A DNA stretch of 64,000 bases, taken from the NCBI RefSeq assembly GCF_014204515.1, contig NZ_JACHLI010000004.1, positions 1-64,000 on the forward strand. Reading direction: 5' to 3'. This DNA is from Pseudomonas nitroreducens. GTDB taxonomy: Bacteria; Pseudomonadota; Gammaproteobacteria; Pseudomonadales; Pseudomonadaceae. The position numbers and the translations under genes were made by a program. Positions within the stretch are counted from its first letter, which is position 1. Every line of letters starts with the position of its first letter. The notes under the pieces were generated by a model that had not been told where the DNA came from, did no database searches, and saw only the letters and a list, made by a program, of their open reading frames with translations. Shown here piece after piece: positions 1 to 9,760 of this stretch.

Positions 1-50
1 TCGAGGACTATGAAGCCCTGCTGCCCTGGATCCTCAACGCGACTGAGTAA
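1..50 (+). CDS. 3' end of an unidentified gene (partial)
   Basis: An open frame enters from the left edge and ends at TAA 48-50; its last residues read EDYEALLPWILNATE. Too little is present to name the product. Its last 17 bases overlap the stop end of the broken pprB frame on the other strand, so the two genes converge tail to tail. In P. aeruginosa I would expect tad genes at this side of pprB, so this is probably unrelated DNA joined at a deletion point; that is inference. Confidence 0.4.
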   Translation, partial: EDYEALLPWILNATE

Positions 51-327
51 CTGCGCCTACTCGCATCGCAAGGACGTCGTCAATCAAGCGCTTACCCTCC
101 TTCAGCGCCTCGACCACGCGGATGCCGTTGTCTCGGCCCAGGCCGAGGTCGCAGACCACCAGGCCGATCGAGGTGTCGTCGCGAAACTTCTGCAGGGCAC
201 TGTCCTTGCTGTCGCTCACCAGGCAGCGATAGCCGCTGTTCTCCAGCAGCTCGGCAAGCTCGGCGGTGACCTGGGGCTCGTCGTCGATGACCAGCACGCT
301 GAAACGACGATTGGCCGTTTTGTCCAT
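34..327 (-). pseudogene. pprB: Truncated PprB-type response regulator (receiver remnant)
   Basis: The 97-residue frame starts MDKTANRRFSVLVIDDEP, a receiver-domain beginning with the acidic pair DD and a phospho-acceptor Asp in GLVVCDLGLG. A normal receiver is about 120 residues. Here the part with the fourth and fifth strands and the conserved Lys is missing: after VVEALKEGKR the frame jumps to LIDDVLAMRVGA and ends six residues later. The LuxR-type DNA-binding half of PprB (about 275 residues in P. aeruginosa) is absent. It sits beside fppA and the tadE-pprA pair, as pprB does in P. aeruginosa, which supports the name. It can hardly work as a regulator. Either pprB decayed after loss of the neighbouring tad genes, or a deletion joined foreign DNA here. 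The edge of the window limits the judgement. Confidence 0.7.
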
Positions 328-478
328 GACTGTACGCTCCTTAAGAATTACTTTTATCCATTGTTTTTATCGGCCGGGCATTCAATTACCGAATACCGGC
401 GCATCCTCCCTGTGACGGGTGGTATTAACCCTTAGCATATAGTCGTTAAGTCTGGATGATGCCAATGGTCACTGTCAT

Positions 479-955
479 TTACTGGATAAACGACATATAC
501 GTCAGAAGACCGGCGAATAGTGCAAAGATAAACGGAAATGACTTGAATTTTGACGGTTGCAGTTTCGCTAATTGCGAATTGCAATTAGCCGGTAACTTGT
601 CCGAATCAATCAAAAGTTTGCTAGCGAGCATCAGTGCCAGGCAGACGAAGCTGCCCAGGGCCAGGGTGTACAGCAGCGTCTGCGGATCGCTGGCCAGCCC
701 CAGTGCCGCCAGTGCCTTGACATCGGCTGCGCCGAGCTTGCCAAGGCCGTAACCCGGCACGCTGAGTAACAGTCCCAATACAAAGGCGCCCAGGGCCAGG
801 GCGGGATCGGCGCCGCTCAGGCTGTGGCCCTGGACGATCAGGTAGAGGGCGGCGGCCAGGGCGCCGCCGAGGGTCACCCAGTTGCTTACGCGCAGGCGGG
901 TCAGATCCTGGTAGGCGCCGATGGCGAACCAGCCGAGCAGGCAGAAACTGATCAC
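479..955 (-). CDS. fppA: Type IV prepilin peptidase, A24 family (FppA/TadV type)
   Basis: This 158-residue, strongly hydrophobic protein is an aspartic prepilin peptidase of the short class used by Flp/Tad pili; it cleaves the leader of Flp prepilin and TadE/F pseudopilins at the inner membrane. The two catalytic aspartates are visible: Asp17 in GAYQDLTRLRVSN and Asp79 in KLGAADVKAL, a variant of the GxGD box. Several membrane segments follow one another with short loops. It lacks the N-terminal methylase domain of PilD, as expected for FppA. It is transcribed in the same direction as the broken pprB and divergently from the tadE-like gene. No flp gene is visible in the window, so its substrate may be the pseudopilin at 1230-1697 or may lie elsewhere. 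Confidence 0.85.
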   Translation of the reverse strand: MISFCLLGWFAIGAYQDLTRLRVSNWVTLGGALAAALYLIVQGHSLSGADPALALGAFVLGLLLSVPGYGLGKLGAADVKALAALGLASDPQTLLYTLALGSFVCLALMLASKLLIDSDKLPANCNSQLAKLQPSKFKSFPFIFALFAGLLTYMSFIQ

Positions 956-1229
956 TGAGAAAGTCCTTATTCCGTCGCCGCTGCAATCCAGTATGCCAGC
1001 TTAATTGCGGGTGTTTTCCCGCTTCGATTGGGTAGTTGCAATTCGGGTCAATAGTCTTTGGTGGTGGCGCGAAGTGTTATTCCGAGTGGCCATGCGACGA
1101 ATTTAAAAGAAGCGCCTAGTATTGCTCAACAGCGGTATTCAGCCGACGGCGGACATCTTCATTTATCCCGCGCGGCGCCGATAAGTTGAACGATCATTCA
1201 AGTGGGAAGTGGGTCGAGGAGTATTACGC

Positions 1230-1697
1230 ATGGAAGGAATCGGAGGACTTGGCAGGCAGCGCGGTGCGGTCGCGATCGAGTTCGCTGGCGTCTTCGTGCT
1301 GTTCTTCGCGGTGCTCTATGGGTTGCTCGGCTACTGCGTGCCGCTGCTGATGCTGCAGGCGTTCAACGATGCCGCTGCCGCCGGGGCGCGGGTCGCCGTG
1401 TCGGTGAACCCCAGTGCCGGCAACTATTCCGCGGCCTTGAGCAGCGCGGTCACCACCGCCGTCAACCAGCGCCTGAGCTGGATGCCCGCTGCCTGGCGCA
1501 ACGGCTGCTACAGCGGCCAGTACCTGGGCACGCCCACCACGGAGACGGTCAACAACCGCACTTACACGCGGGTGAACGTGTGCGTGAACTATCCCTACTC
1601 GACGTCACCCATCGTGCCGCTGCTGACGCTGCCGGGCATAGGCACGGTTCCCCAGCTGCCCGCGGTCCTCACGGGCCAGGCCAGCGTGCTGCTCTGA
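1230..1697 (+). CDS. TadE-like pseudopilin
   Basis: The 155-residue protein has a short positive N-terminus followed by RGAVAIEFAG and one hydrophobic helix (about residues 14-36), the standard TadE/TadF layout in which the prepilin peptidase cuts before the hydrophobic segment; the rest is a periplasmic domain. The start was placed at ATG 1230 rather than further upstream because GAGGAG at 1216-1221 is at the right distance. It ends 8 bases before pprA and probably shares its mRNA. It corresponds in position to the small gene between fppA and pprA in P. aeruginosa (PA4294 from memory). Role: minor component or assembly factor of a Flp pilus, if such a pilus still exists in this strain. Confidence 0.8.
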   Translation: MEGIGGLGRQRGAVAIEFAGVFVLFFAVLYGLLGYCVPLLMLQAFNDAAAAGARVAVSVNPSAGNYSAALSSAVTTAVNQRLSWMPAAWRNGCYSGQYLGTPTTETVNNRTYTRVNVCVNYPYSTSPIVPLLTLPGIGTVPQLPAVLTGQASVLL

Positions 1698-1705
1698 GGC
1701 GCACG

Positions 1706-4495
1706 ATGTTCGACTTCCTGCGCTCGCGTCCTGCACTGCACGAGGCTCCCGCGGATGCCGCGGCGCCTTCCCGTCCGCTGGCCGCCCGCCGCCGGCCGGC
1801 GCTGCCGCCGGAGGCTGCGCCGGCGGTCGATGTCACCGCTCATTGGGATCTGTGGCTGGAACTGGATAGCCGCGACCGGGTGATCGCTCGCGGCGGGCAC
1901 CTGGTGCATCGCCTGCTGGTGCCGATGACCGGTTCCGGCGAGTTGCCGCAGCTGGCGGACTATCTCGACCGCCGCGCCCCCGGTGGCACGCCGCTGACCG
2001 TCCTGCGCGGTGGCGAGCGGCTCGACCTGGTGCTGCGCAGCACCGGCGACCTGCCGCTGGTGTGCCGCTTCCAGGCGCTGTTGCAGGCCGAGGAGCACTG
2101 CCTGCTGCTGGGCACCGATATCTCCGACCTCAACTGGCAGGCCGACAGCCAGCAGCACAAGCTGCAGTGCCTGAACCTCAGCAAGCTGTTGCTCGGGCGC
2201 CTGCGCCACAGCTCGCAGCGCCGCCTCGGCGAAGCGGTGGGGGAGGTGCTGGAGGCCTTCTGCAGCAATTTCCACATGCGCAGCATGGCGCTGCTGCTGG
2301 AAGGTCCCGACTCGCAACTGCGGGTTTTCGCCTGCCATGTGCCGCCGGGCTGCGACAGTCTGCTGCGCGAAGGCCTGGTGTTGCCCGACGGCGAACTGCG
2401 AGGGGCCAGCGGCGCGTGCCTGCTGAACGTCGACGAGGGCCGCTCGGAACTGCTCGAAGCGCTCTGCAGCGACCGTCTCTACCTGGTTCCCGCCCCCGTG
2501 CGCGGCGGGCGCCTGGCCGGCCTGCTGGCGGAGCCCGCGGAGCAAGCGCCGCCCTGGCCGGGGCCGTCGCCCAGCGACTGGCAGTACCTGGCGGAAATCC
2601 TCGCCAACCTGGTGCATGAGCGCGCCGAGCTGTACAGCCTGCGCGACAGCAGCCGGCGTCTGAGCCTGCTGCAGGACATGGTTGGTGGCGGCTGGTGGCG
2701 CCTGCAGGTAGACGCGGGGGTATTCGAGTTGTCGCCGGCAGTGGCTGTCAGCCTGGGCTTGCCGGAGGGGCAGTTGCAGCTGGCGCTGGCCGATCTGCTG
2801 GCGCGGCTGCACCCGGCCGATGCCGACGAACTGAGCCTGCGCCTGCGCAACGTGCAGCCGGGTGGGCGATTGGTCCAGGACATGCGTCTGCGCGTCGCCG
2901 ACACCACACAGACCCGCCGTTGGCTGCGCTTGCAGGGGCGCATGCAGGCGCGGGCCGGCGACCATCTGATGGACGGCGTGCTGCTCGACATCAGCGAGGG
3001 CAAGCAGCAGGAAGAGCAGGCCCTGGCCGCCCACGCGCGGCTGCGCAACCTGATCGACAGCGCCCCGGTAGTCATCTACGTGCAGCGGGTGGAGGAGGGC
3101 CGGCTGATTCCGGAGTTCTACAGCGAAAGCGCCGGCAACCTGCTCGGCCTCGACCTGCAGGGCCAGAGTTGGCAGGCGCTGGCCGAACGGGTCCACCCGG
3201 AAGACCTGGAAGCCTTCCTCGACCGTGGCCGCGAGTTGCTGCGCGAAGGGCGCGTACGCACGGAATACCGCCTGCGCGACAGCGCCGGCGAGTGGCACTG
3301 GCTGTACGACGAAGCCAAGCTGCTGCGCGATATCCAGGGCATTCCGCAGGAGGCCGTCGGGCTCTGGCTGGACGTCACCGAGCAGCGCCTGGCCGCGCAG
3401 CAGATCGCCGAGAGCGAGGAGCGCTACCGGGTGCTGGTGGAGGATTCGCCGGCGCTGATCTGCCGCTATGACCCCAGCCTGCAGCTGACCTTCATCAACC
3501 ACACCTTCGCCCAGGTGCTGGGCGAGCCGGTGGAGGCGCTGCTTGGCCGACGCCTCGACGAATGGCTGTCGGAACAGGACTGCAGCGCCCTGCGCGCGCG
3601 CCTCGCCGGGGGCGCGCGGAGTCGGGTGGACGACTCCTGGGAACTGCGCTTCTGCCTGTCCGGCCAGCGCAACCTCTGGCTGATCTGGTCGGACCGCGCG
3701 GTGCTCGACGCCGATGGCCGCCTGCTGGAGATCCAGGCGGTGGGCCGTGACAACACCGCGGTGCGCCACGCCCAGCAGCAACTGGCCCAGGGCGCCAAGA
3801 TGGCCAGCCTGGGCGAGATGGTCAGCGGCATGGCCCACGAGATGAAGCAGCCGCTGCACGTCATGCGCATGTCGCTGTACAACGCGCGGCAGAAGCTCGG
3901 CGAGCCGGAGTACCTGAAGGAGAAGCTCGACCGCGCCGACGCGCAGATCGACCGGCTGTCGCGGGTCATCAGCCACATGGGGGTGTTCAGCCGCAAGTCG
4001 GAACTGGAGCCGTCGCCCTTCGATCCCTACGACGCCTGCGAGGGCGCCCTGGCCCTGCTCGGCGAGAGCCTGACCCAGCAGGGCATCACCCTGGAAACCG
4101 CTGCGCCACTGCAGCGCGTGGTGGTGCGCGGCTACGCCGACCAGCTTGAGCAGGTACTGATCAACCTGCTGGCCAATGCCCGCGACGCGCTGCTCGGACG
4201 GGATAACGAAGGCGCCCGCTGGGTCGGTGTGTCGCAGGAGGATTGCATCGAGTCGGAGTGGGTGGAGCTGCACGTGCGCGACAACGCCGGTGGTATCGAC
4301 CGCGAGCTGATGGAACGCATCTTCGAGCCGTTCTTCACCACCAAGCCCATCGGCAAGGGTACCGGGCTGGGCCTGTCGGTGAGCCACGACCTGATCCGCA
4401 ACATGGGTGGCAGCCTGTCGGTGGACAACTTCAAGGGCGGCGCGCGCTTCGTCATCCGCCTGCCGCGCCAGGTAGTCCTCGTCGAAGAAGACTGA
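1706..4495 (+). CDS. pprA: PprA, soluble multi-PAS sensor histidine kinase
   Basis: The 929-residue kinase starts at ATG 1706, just after the tadE-like gene. Order of domains: an N-terminal part without clear family, a GAF-like stretch (about 150-300), three PAS domains (about 311-440, 445-565 and 571-690; the last begins YRVLVEDSPALICRYDP), a HisKA domain with the phospho-accepting His711 in SGMAHEMKQPLH, and a HATPase domain with the N box NARDALL and the lid motifs DNAGGID and GTGLGLSVS. No membrane segment is evident, so it is probably cytosolic. In P. aeruginosa PprA phosphorylates PprB and controls Flp pili, BapA and CupE fimbriae in biofilms. Here the kinase looks intact while PprB is broken, so it would be an orphan or serve another regulator. 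Confidence 0.88.
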   Translation: MFDFLRSRPALHEAPADAAAPSRPLAARRRPALPPEAAPAVDVTAHWDLWLELDSRDRVIARGGHLVHRLLVPMTGSGELPQLADYLDRRAPGGTPLTVLRGGERLDLVLRSTGDLPLVCRFQALLQAEEHCLLLGTDISDLNWQADSQQHKLQCLNLSKLLLGRLRHSSQRRLGEAVGEVLEAFCSNFHMRSMALLLEGPDSQLRVFACHVPPGCDSLLREGLVLPDGELRGASGACLLNVDEGRSELLEALCSDRLYLVPAPVRGGRLAGLLAEPAEQAPPWPGPSPSDWQYLAEILANLVHERAELYSLRDSSRRLSLLQDMVGGGWWRLQVDAGVFELSPAVAVSLGLPEGQLQLALADLLARLHPADADELSLRLRNVQPGGRLVQDMRLRVADTTQTRRWLRLQGRMQARAGDHLMDGVLLDISEGKQQEEQALAAHARLRNLIDSAPVVIYVQRVEEGRLIPEFYSESAGNLLGLDLQGQSWQALAERVHPEDLEAFLDRGRELLREGRVRTEYRLRDSAGEWHWLYDEAKLLRDIQGIPQEAVGLWLDVTEQRLAAQQIAESEERYRVLVEDSPALICRYDPSLQLTFINHTFAQVLGEPVEALLGRRLDEWLSEQDCSALRARLAGGARSRVDDSWELRFCLSGQRNLWLIWSDRAVLDADGRLLEIQAVGRDNTAVRHAQQQLAQGAKMASLGEMVSGMAHEMKQPLHVMRMSLYNARQKLGEPEYLKEKLDRADAQIDRLSRVISHMGVFSRKSELEPSPFDPYDACEGALALLGESLTQQGITLETAAPLQRVVVRGYADQLEQVLINLLANARDALLGRDNEGARWVGVSQEDCIESEWVELHVRDNAGGIDRELMERIFEPFFTTKPIGKGTGLGLSVSHDLIRNMGGSLSVDNFKGGARFVIRLPRQVVLVEED

Positions 4496-4514
4496 TGGCG
4501 GAGGCCGGAAAAGA

Positions 4515-4540
4515 AAAACGCCTGCGGATGCAGGCGTTTT
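4515..4540. terminator. Bidirectional intrinsic terminator
   Basis: An 11-bp perfect stem (AAAACGCCTGC / GCAGGCGTTTT) with a four-base loop lies between the converging pprA and pit genes. A-rich sequence before it and T-rich sequence after it make it usable on both strands. Confidence 0.85.
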
Positions 4541-4559
4541 TCGTGGTGCGGGCTGGCGG

Positions 4560-6032
4560 TCAGCCGACGAAGCGCGAGGACAGCCAGAACAGCCCGGCGG
4601 CCAGGGCGATCGACACCGGCAGGGTCAGGATCCAGGCCATGATGATGTTGCGCACCGTGCTGCCCTGCAGGCCGCTGCGGTTGGCCACCATGGTGCCCGC
4701 CACACCCGAGGACAGGACGTGTGTCGTGGACACAGGCAGGCTGTAGATGTTGGCCATGCCGATGGCGGCGGTGGCGGTGAGCTGGGCGGCAATGCCCTGG
4801 GCGTAGGTCATGCCCTGCTTGCCGATCTTCTCGCCGACGGTGAGCACCACGCGCTTCCAGCCGACCATGGTGCCGATGCCCAGGGCCAGGGCCACCGCGA
4901 TGATTACCCAGAAGGGCGCGTATTCGGTGGTGCTGGTGAGGTCCTTGCGCAGCTTCTCCAGGTCCGCCTTCTCGCGCGACGGCAGGTCGGAGAGCTTGCC
5001 GACCTTCTTCGCGGTGTCGTCCAGGCACAGCAGGTAGCGACGCACCTGCACGCGTTCGTCGTCGTTCAGGTCGTTGTAGCTGGAGACGCCATGCAGGTCC
5101 TTGAGCAGGCCCTTAAGGGTCGCTTCGGTCTGCTTCGGCTCGCAGCGGTACAGGTCCGGCATGTCCGCGTCATCGGCCTTGCCCAGGGCGAGCATTTCGC
5201 CGAGGGAGTCGGAATGGCGGTTGTAGAACTGCTGCAGGTGGATGGCGGCGTCGCGGGTGCGCTCGATCTGGTAGGTGGTGCTGTTCAGGTCGAGGACGAA
5301 CTTGGCCGGGACGATACCGATCAGCACCAGCATGATCAGGCCGATGCCCTTCTGGCCGTCGTTGGAGCCGTGCACGAAGCTCACGGTCATGGCCGAGATC
5401 ACCAGCACCAGGCGGTTCCAGAACGGCGGGTGCTTCTTCTCGTCGACGTCGCGGCGGGTCTCCGGGGTCTTGTGCATCTTCGACAGCGGGTACAGCCACT
5501 TCAGGCCGATCAGCAGGGCGCCGGCGATGATGAAGCCGGCCAGCGGCGAGAAGATCAGCGACAGGCCGATATCGATGGCCTTGCCCCAGTTGATCCCGTC
5601 GGCCAGCGGCACGTCGTTGATCAGCGCATTGGCCAGGCCCACGCCGAGGATCGAACCGATCAGGGTGTGCGAGCTGGAAGCGGGAATACCGAAGTACCAG
5701 GTGCCCAGGTTCCAGGTGATGGCCGCGGCGAGCAGCGAGAACACCATCGCCAGGCCGTGGCCGGTGTTCACGTTGATCAGCAGTTCCACCGGCAGCAGGT
5801 GGACGATCGCATAGGCGACGCCAACGCCCCCCAGCAGCACGCCGAGGAAGTTGAAGATGCCGGAGAGGATCACCGCGCGGTACGGCGACATGGCCTTGGT
5901 GTAGATCACCGTGGCCACCGCGTTGGCAGTGTCGTGGAAGCCGTTGATGAACTCGAACGCGAGGACGAACGCGAGTGCCAGCACCAGGCTGATACCCACC
6001 CAGAGATCGAGTCCGCTGAAGAGATCGAACAT
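4560..6032 (-). CDS. pit: Low-affinity inorganic phosphate transporter, Pit family
   Basis: The 490-residue membrane protein carries the two inverted Pit signature repeats: GFHDTANAVAT near residue 30 and HGSNDGQKGIGL in the second half. Between them is a long hydrophilic cytoplasmic insert, as in PitA-type carriers of gamma-proteobacteria. Pit proteins import metal-phosphate complexes driven by the proton gradient. The start was set at ATG 6032 (MFDLFSGLDLW); the longer frame would add 19 non-conserved residues. It converges on pprA and shares its terminator, the same relation as in P. aeruginosa (PA4292 from memory). No accessory PhoU-like gene is adjacent. Confidence 0.93.
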   Translation of the reverse strand: MFDLFSGLDLWVGISLVLALAFVLAFEFINGFHDTANAVATVIYTKAMSPYRAVILSGIFNFLGVLLGGVGVAYAIVHLLPVELLINVNTGHGLAMVFSLLAAAITWNLGTWYFGIPASSSHTLIGSILGVGLANALINDVPLADGINWGKAIDIGLSLIFSPLAGFIIAGALLIGLKWLYPLSKMHKTPETRRDVDEKKHPPFWNRLVLVISAMTVSFVHGSNDGQKGIGLIMLVLIGIVPAKFVLDLNSTTYQIERTRDAAIHLQQFYNRHSDSLGEMLALGKADDADMPDLYRCEPKQTEATLKGLLKDLHGVSSYNDLNDDERVQVRRYLLCLDDTAKKVGKLSDLPSREKADLEKLRKDLTSTTEYAPFWVIIAVALALGIGTMVGWKRVVLTVGEKIGKQGMTYAQGIAAQLTATAAIGMANIYSLPVSTTHVLSSGVAGTMVANRSGLQGSTVRNIIMAWILTLPVSIALAAGLFWLSSRFVG

Positions 6033-6315
6033 GAAGATTCTATGACCGGTCGGAGACGGGGCGGCGATTATGCCAGAAGCTTGGAGCACCGTATTCAGCC
6101 TGAAACGGTTTCTCCAAAATGCGCGACGCCTCGTCGCACGGCGCTTTCAGGCAGGGTGGAAAAAGTTTGCAATGCTTCCACGCCGGGCTGCCGGCCCGTC
6201 GGATGAGTGTTTGCAGGCGCTCCGGCTGGCTCCCCCACGGAACCTCGCCTGCCGCGTCCTCCTGGCTGCCCGGATGCTTTGGGCAACGATGTGTCGGACG
6301 GGGCCGTACCTGCGT

Positions 6316-6531
6316 TTATAGGGAAGCGGTGTCCTGATCCTTTTTCAGTCGTTCTTCTTCGATTCTTGCCAGTTCCCGGTCGAAGGCCTTGTCCTGCACG
6401 CTGGGGCGCTTGCGCCAGGGCTTCTTCTCGGGTTCGGGCTGGGCGGCGTAAAGGGTCACTTCGCCGCCCTGTTCATCCTTGTAGCGTTGCTCCTGGCGCT
6501 CCAGTTCCGCGCGCAGTTCGTCTTTGGTCAC
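6316..6531 (-). CDS. Small charged hypothetical protein
   Basis: A 71-residue, highly charged soluble protein (VTKDELRAELERQEQRYKDE... ending KKDQDTASL) with predicted helices rich in Glu, Arg and Lys. The GTG at 6531 is preferred because AGGA lies 6 bases before it; the frame continues upstream without a better start. It resembles small conserved hypotheticals of Pseudomonas, but I cannot assign a family or function. It stands alone on the minus strand between pit and the sigma-54 activator. Confidence 0.65.
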   Translation of the reverse strand: MTKDELRAELERQEQRYKDEQGGEVTLYAAQPEPEKKPWRKRPSVQDKAFDRELARIEEERLKKDQDTASL

Positions 6532-6734
6532 GATCTGTCCTGATGACTTGAGGCAATGGGCTGTTCGTTGGCGTGCGACGTCCCGCCTGGACGTCACCCT
6601 GGCAGTGTAGACGCTGAGCCTTGCAACGCCGGGGCAGCCGGAAAACGGCGCGGATTATAACCTTTGCCGGGGGGGAATCGCGCGAGGACTGCCGACGGAC
6701 GGCGCCAGCCCAGCAGCGGCGCGGGGGGAAGACC

Positions 6735-7805
<1,071 letters not shown>

Positions 7806-8029
7806 GGCAGGTTCCTGGCGTACCGAATGGGTGGCAGCGCCATACTGCGGCATTTTTGTTATTTCAAAAAATTATCAATTAGAATTTGTATATAACTTTT
7901 AATCTTTCATTCGCCGCGATGACGCTCACGGCGGGCGCTGGAAGTATTGGTGCGTCACAGCAAAGCCCTCGCCAACAGCGGGCTGCGAGCTACGCTCAGA
8001 GTGGCAATTCCATCCTGGGAGACCACTCC

Positions 8030-8338
8030 ATGACCATCGTTAGGATTCCGCTGCTGGCTCTGGCCCTGCTGTTCTCGGTACAGGGCTTCGCCGCCACCGC
8101 CGCGCAGACCGCGCAGCAGGAAAAGATGAAGAGCTGCAACGCCGACGCCACCACCAAGGCGCTCAAGGGTGACGAACGCAAGGCGTACATGAGCACCTGC
8201 CTGAAGGCTGGCGGCGGCGACAGCAAGGCGATGACGCCACAGCAGGCGAAGATGAAGAGCTGCAACGCCGACGCCACCACCAAGGCGCTCAAGGGCGATG
8301 AACGCAAGGCGTTCATGAGCACCTGTCTGAAGAAGTGA
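8030..8338 (+). CDS. psiF: PsiF-repeat periplasmic protein
   Basis: The 102-residue protein has a signal peptide (MTIVRIPLLALALLFSVQGF, cleavage near AAT) followed by two nearly identical PsiF repeats of about 28 residues, each with the pattern KMKSCNADATTKALKGDERK and a second Cys in MSTCLK. PsiF was named in E. coli as phosphate-starvation inducible; its molecular role is unknown. The four cysteines suggest a disulfide in each repeat. The start ATG 8030 follows CTGGGAG. The gene stands alone and ends before a strong terminator. The two repeats are nearly identical at DNA level, pointing to a recent duplication or gene conversion. Confidence 0.88.
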   Translation: MTIVRIPLLALALLFSVQGFAATAAQTAQQEKMKSCNADATTKALKGDERKAYMSTCLKAGGGDSKAMTPQQAKMKSCNADATTKALKGDERKAFMSTCLKK

Positions 8339-8370
8339 CGCTGGGCGCGGCAGGGCCGCGCGGGACACGA

Positions 8371-8396
8371 AAAAGGGCAGCCGAGGCTGCCCTTTT
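8371..8396. terminator. Intrinsic terminator after psiF
   Basis: A 12-bp stem (AAAAGGGCAGCC / GGCTGCCCTTTT) with a two-base loop and flanking A and T runs lies 32 bases after the psiF stop. It can also end transcription from the minus-strand small ORFs to its right. Confidence 0.85.
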
Positions 8397-8424
8397 TCAT
8401 GGAGTCTGTTTCACCGGCCCGGCA

Positions 8425-8523
8425 TCACAGGCCAGAGAACACCAGCCAGGCCGTGGCCAGGGCGTAGAGGACGATCACCGCATCCATGCGTAGAGCAGGC
8501 GGGAGTCGCCGCACCAGGTTCAT
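8425..8523 (-). CDS. Tiny single-span membrane protein (32 aa)
   Basis: The ATG at 8523 overlaps the TGA of the 44-codon gene before it as ATGA, a sign of translational coupling. The product, MNLVRRLPPALRMDAVIV plus a hydrophobic tail LYALATAWLVFSGL, is a positively charged head and one membrane helix. No family is recognised. The coupling and the sensible membrane topology are the only support. Confidence 0.5.
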   Translation of the reverse strand: MNLVRRLPPALRMDAVIVLYALATAWLVFSGL

Positions 8524-8654
8524 TTCTTGGCCACCGCGGACCAGAAGCCCTGGGCATTGCGGAAGGGCTGGCGGGCCATCTGTTCGGGGCGGGTGATGCC
8601 ATCGGCGCGCAGCGCATTGACGAGGGCGGAAAAGGACTTGGCGCTGTAGCTCAT
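8520..8654 (-). CDS. Small soluble hypothetical protein (44 aa)
   Basis: The frame opens at ATG 8654, with GGAG five bases upstream, and reads MSYSAKSFSALVNALRADGI then TRPEQMARQPFRNAQGFW and SAVAKK before TGA. The composition is that of a real small helical protein, and codon use is like the neighbours (third positions G or C). It is followed by an overlapping membrane mini-gene. No family is recognised. Confidence 0.6.
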   Translation of the reverse strand: MSYSAKSFSALVNALRADGITRPEQMARQPFRNAQGFWSAVAKK

Positions 8655-8732
8655 GGTCGGCTCCGGGTGCTTTCTCTCCTTGGGGTGGAGCTATGAAAAC
8701 ACCCGGGCCACTATCGACGGAAATGGATCGGC

Positions 8733-9662
8733 TTAAGGGTGACCATCGATGAAATTGATGGAAGGCCAGGTCAGTTCCAGCTGGCTTTCGAAGCGCCGTG
8801 CTTCACCGGTGATCGGGTCGCGGAACTCCAGGCGGCGCGCCAGCAGCTTCAGCGGCCGGGCGTAATCCTCCGGCGGGCGCTGGTCCCGGGGCGGCAGGAT
8901 CGGGTAGAGCGGATCGAAGCATAGCGCCGCGCCCAGGCCCGACATGTGCACGCGCAACTGGTGGCGCTTGCCGCTGACTGGATGCAGCCCATAGCGCCAG
9001 AGATCGCCACGCCGCTCCAGCACCTCGATGTGCGTTTCGCTGTTGGGCGTACCGTCCACTTCCTGCATGCGGATGAACGGATCGCCCTCGACCATCCGCG
9101 AGCGATGGACCCGCGGGAATTCCAGTTGCGGCAGCGCCGGGGCGATCGCCTCGTACAGTTTGTCGATGCGCCGCTCGCGGAACAGCGCCTGGTAGGCGTC
9201 GCGGTTGCTCGGGTTGGCGGAGAACAGCACCAGCCCGGCAGTGAGCCGGTCGATGCGGTGCAGCGGCACCAGCAGCGGATTGTCCAGGCGCCTGGCGAGG
9301 CGGGCGAGCAGGGTTTCCTCGACGTACTGGCCGGCGGGCATCACAGGCAGGAAATGCGGCTTGTCGGCCACCACCAGGTGTTCGTCGGCATACAGGATGC
9401 TTTCCTGGAAGGGGATCGGCGTTTCCTGCGGCACCTCGCGGAAGTAGTGGATGCGCAGCGCTTCGCGGTAGGGATGTTCGGGGCCGATGGGCTGGCCGTC
9501 GCTGTCCAGCACCTTGCCGCGCGCCATGCGGTCCAGCCAGGTGTCACGGCTGATCGCCGGAAAACGTGCACACAGGCAGTCCAGCACGGTCGCCCAGGGG
9601 CCGGCTGGCAGGTGCAGGGTGCTGGCGCGTTGCTGGGCGGCGGAGAAGCGGGAGCTGGACAT
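8733..9662 (-). CDS. RluA-family RNA pseudouridine synthase
   Basis: The 309-residue enzyme would isomerise specific uridines in rRNA or tRNA. The catalytic motif HRIDRLTAG is present with the nucleophile Asp138, and KRHQLRVHMSGLG matches the conserved RluA motif III (RTHQLRVH in the family). There is no S4 domain in front, which fits the RluA/TruC group rather than RluC/RluD. The exact target uridine cannot be told. ATG 9662 is preferred to a TTG four codons upstream. It stands as a single gene beside the CDF exporter on the same strand, with about 100 bases between. Confidence 0.88.
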   Translation of the reverse strand: MSSSRFSAAQQRASTLHLPAGPWATVLDCLCARFPAISRDTWLDRMARGKVLDSDGQPIGPEHPYREALRIHYFREVPQETPIPFQESILYADEHLVVADKPHFLPVMPAGQYVEETLLARLARRLDNPLLVPLHRIDRLTAGLVLFSANPSNRDAYQALFRERRIDKLYEAIAPALPQLEFPRVHRSRMVEGDPFIRMQEVDGTPNSETHIEVLERRGDLWRYGLHPVSGKRHQLRVHMSGLGAALCFDPLYPILPPRDQRPPEDYARPLKLLARRLEFRDPITGEARRFESQLELTWPSINFIDGHP

Positions 9663-9760
9663 GCGGGCGGGCAATCGGTTTCGACGGGCTGTGCATTAGG
9701 CCGCAGCGGCGCGGCGGCCGTCAAAGCCGCCACGACTTCGGGTCGCGCCGCCGGCAGGAT

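Noticed and set aside
10..435. Plus-strand frame of 141 codons opposite pprB
   Set aside because: It is the mirror of the receiver remnant and upstream DNA and lacks a ribosome binding site.
1202..1705. N-terminal extension of pprA by 168 codons
   Set aside because: It overlaps the tadE-like gene in another frame; ATG 1706 gives a PprA of usual length.
8411..8617. 68-codon minus-strand frame
   Set aside because: It lies out of frame across the two tiny coupled genes, which have better starts and more protein-like composition.
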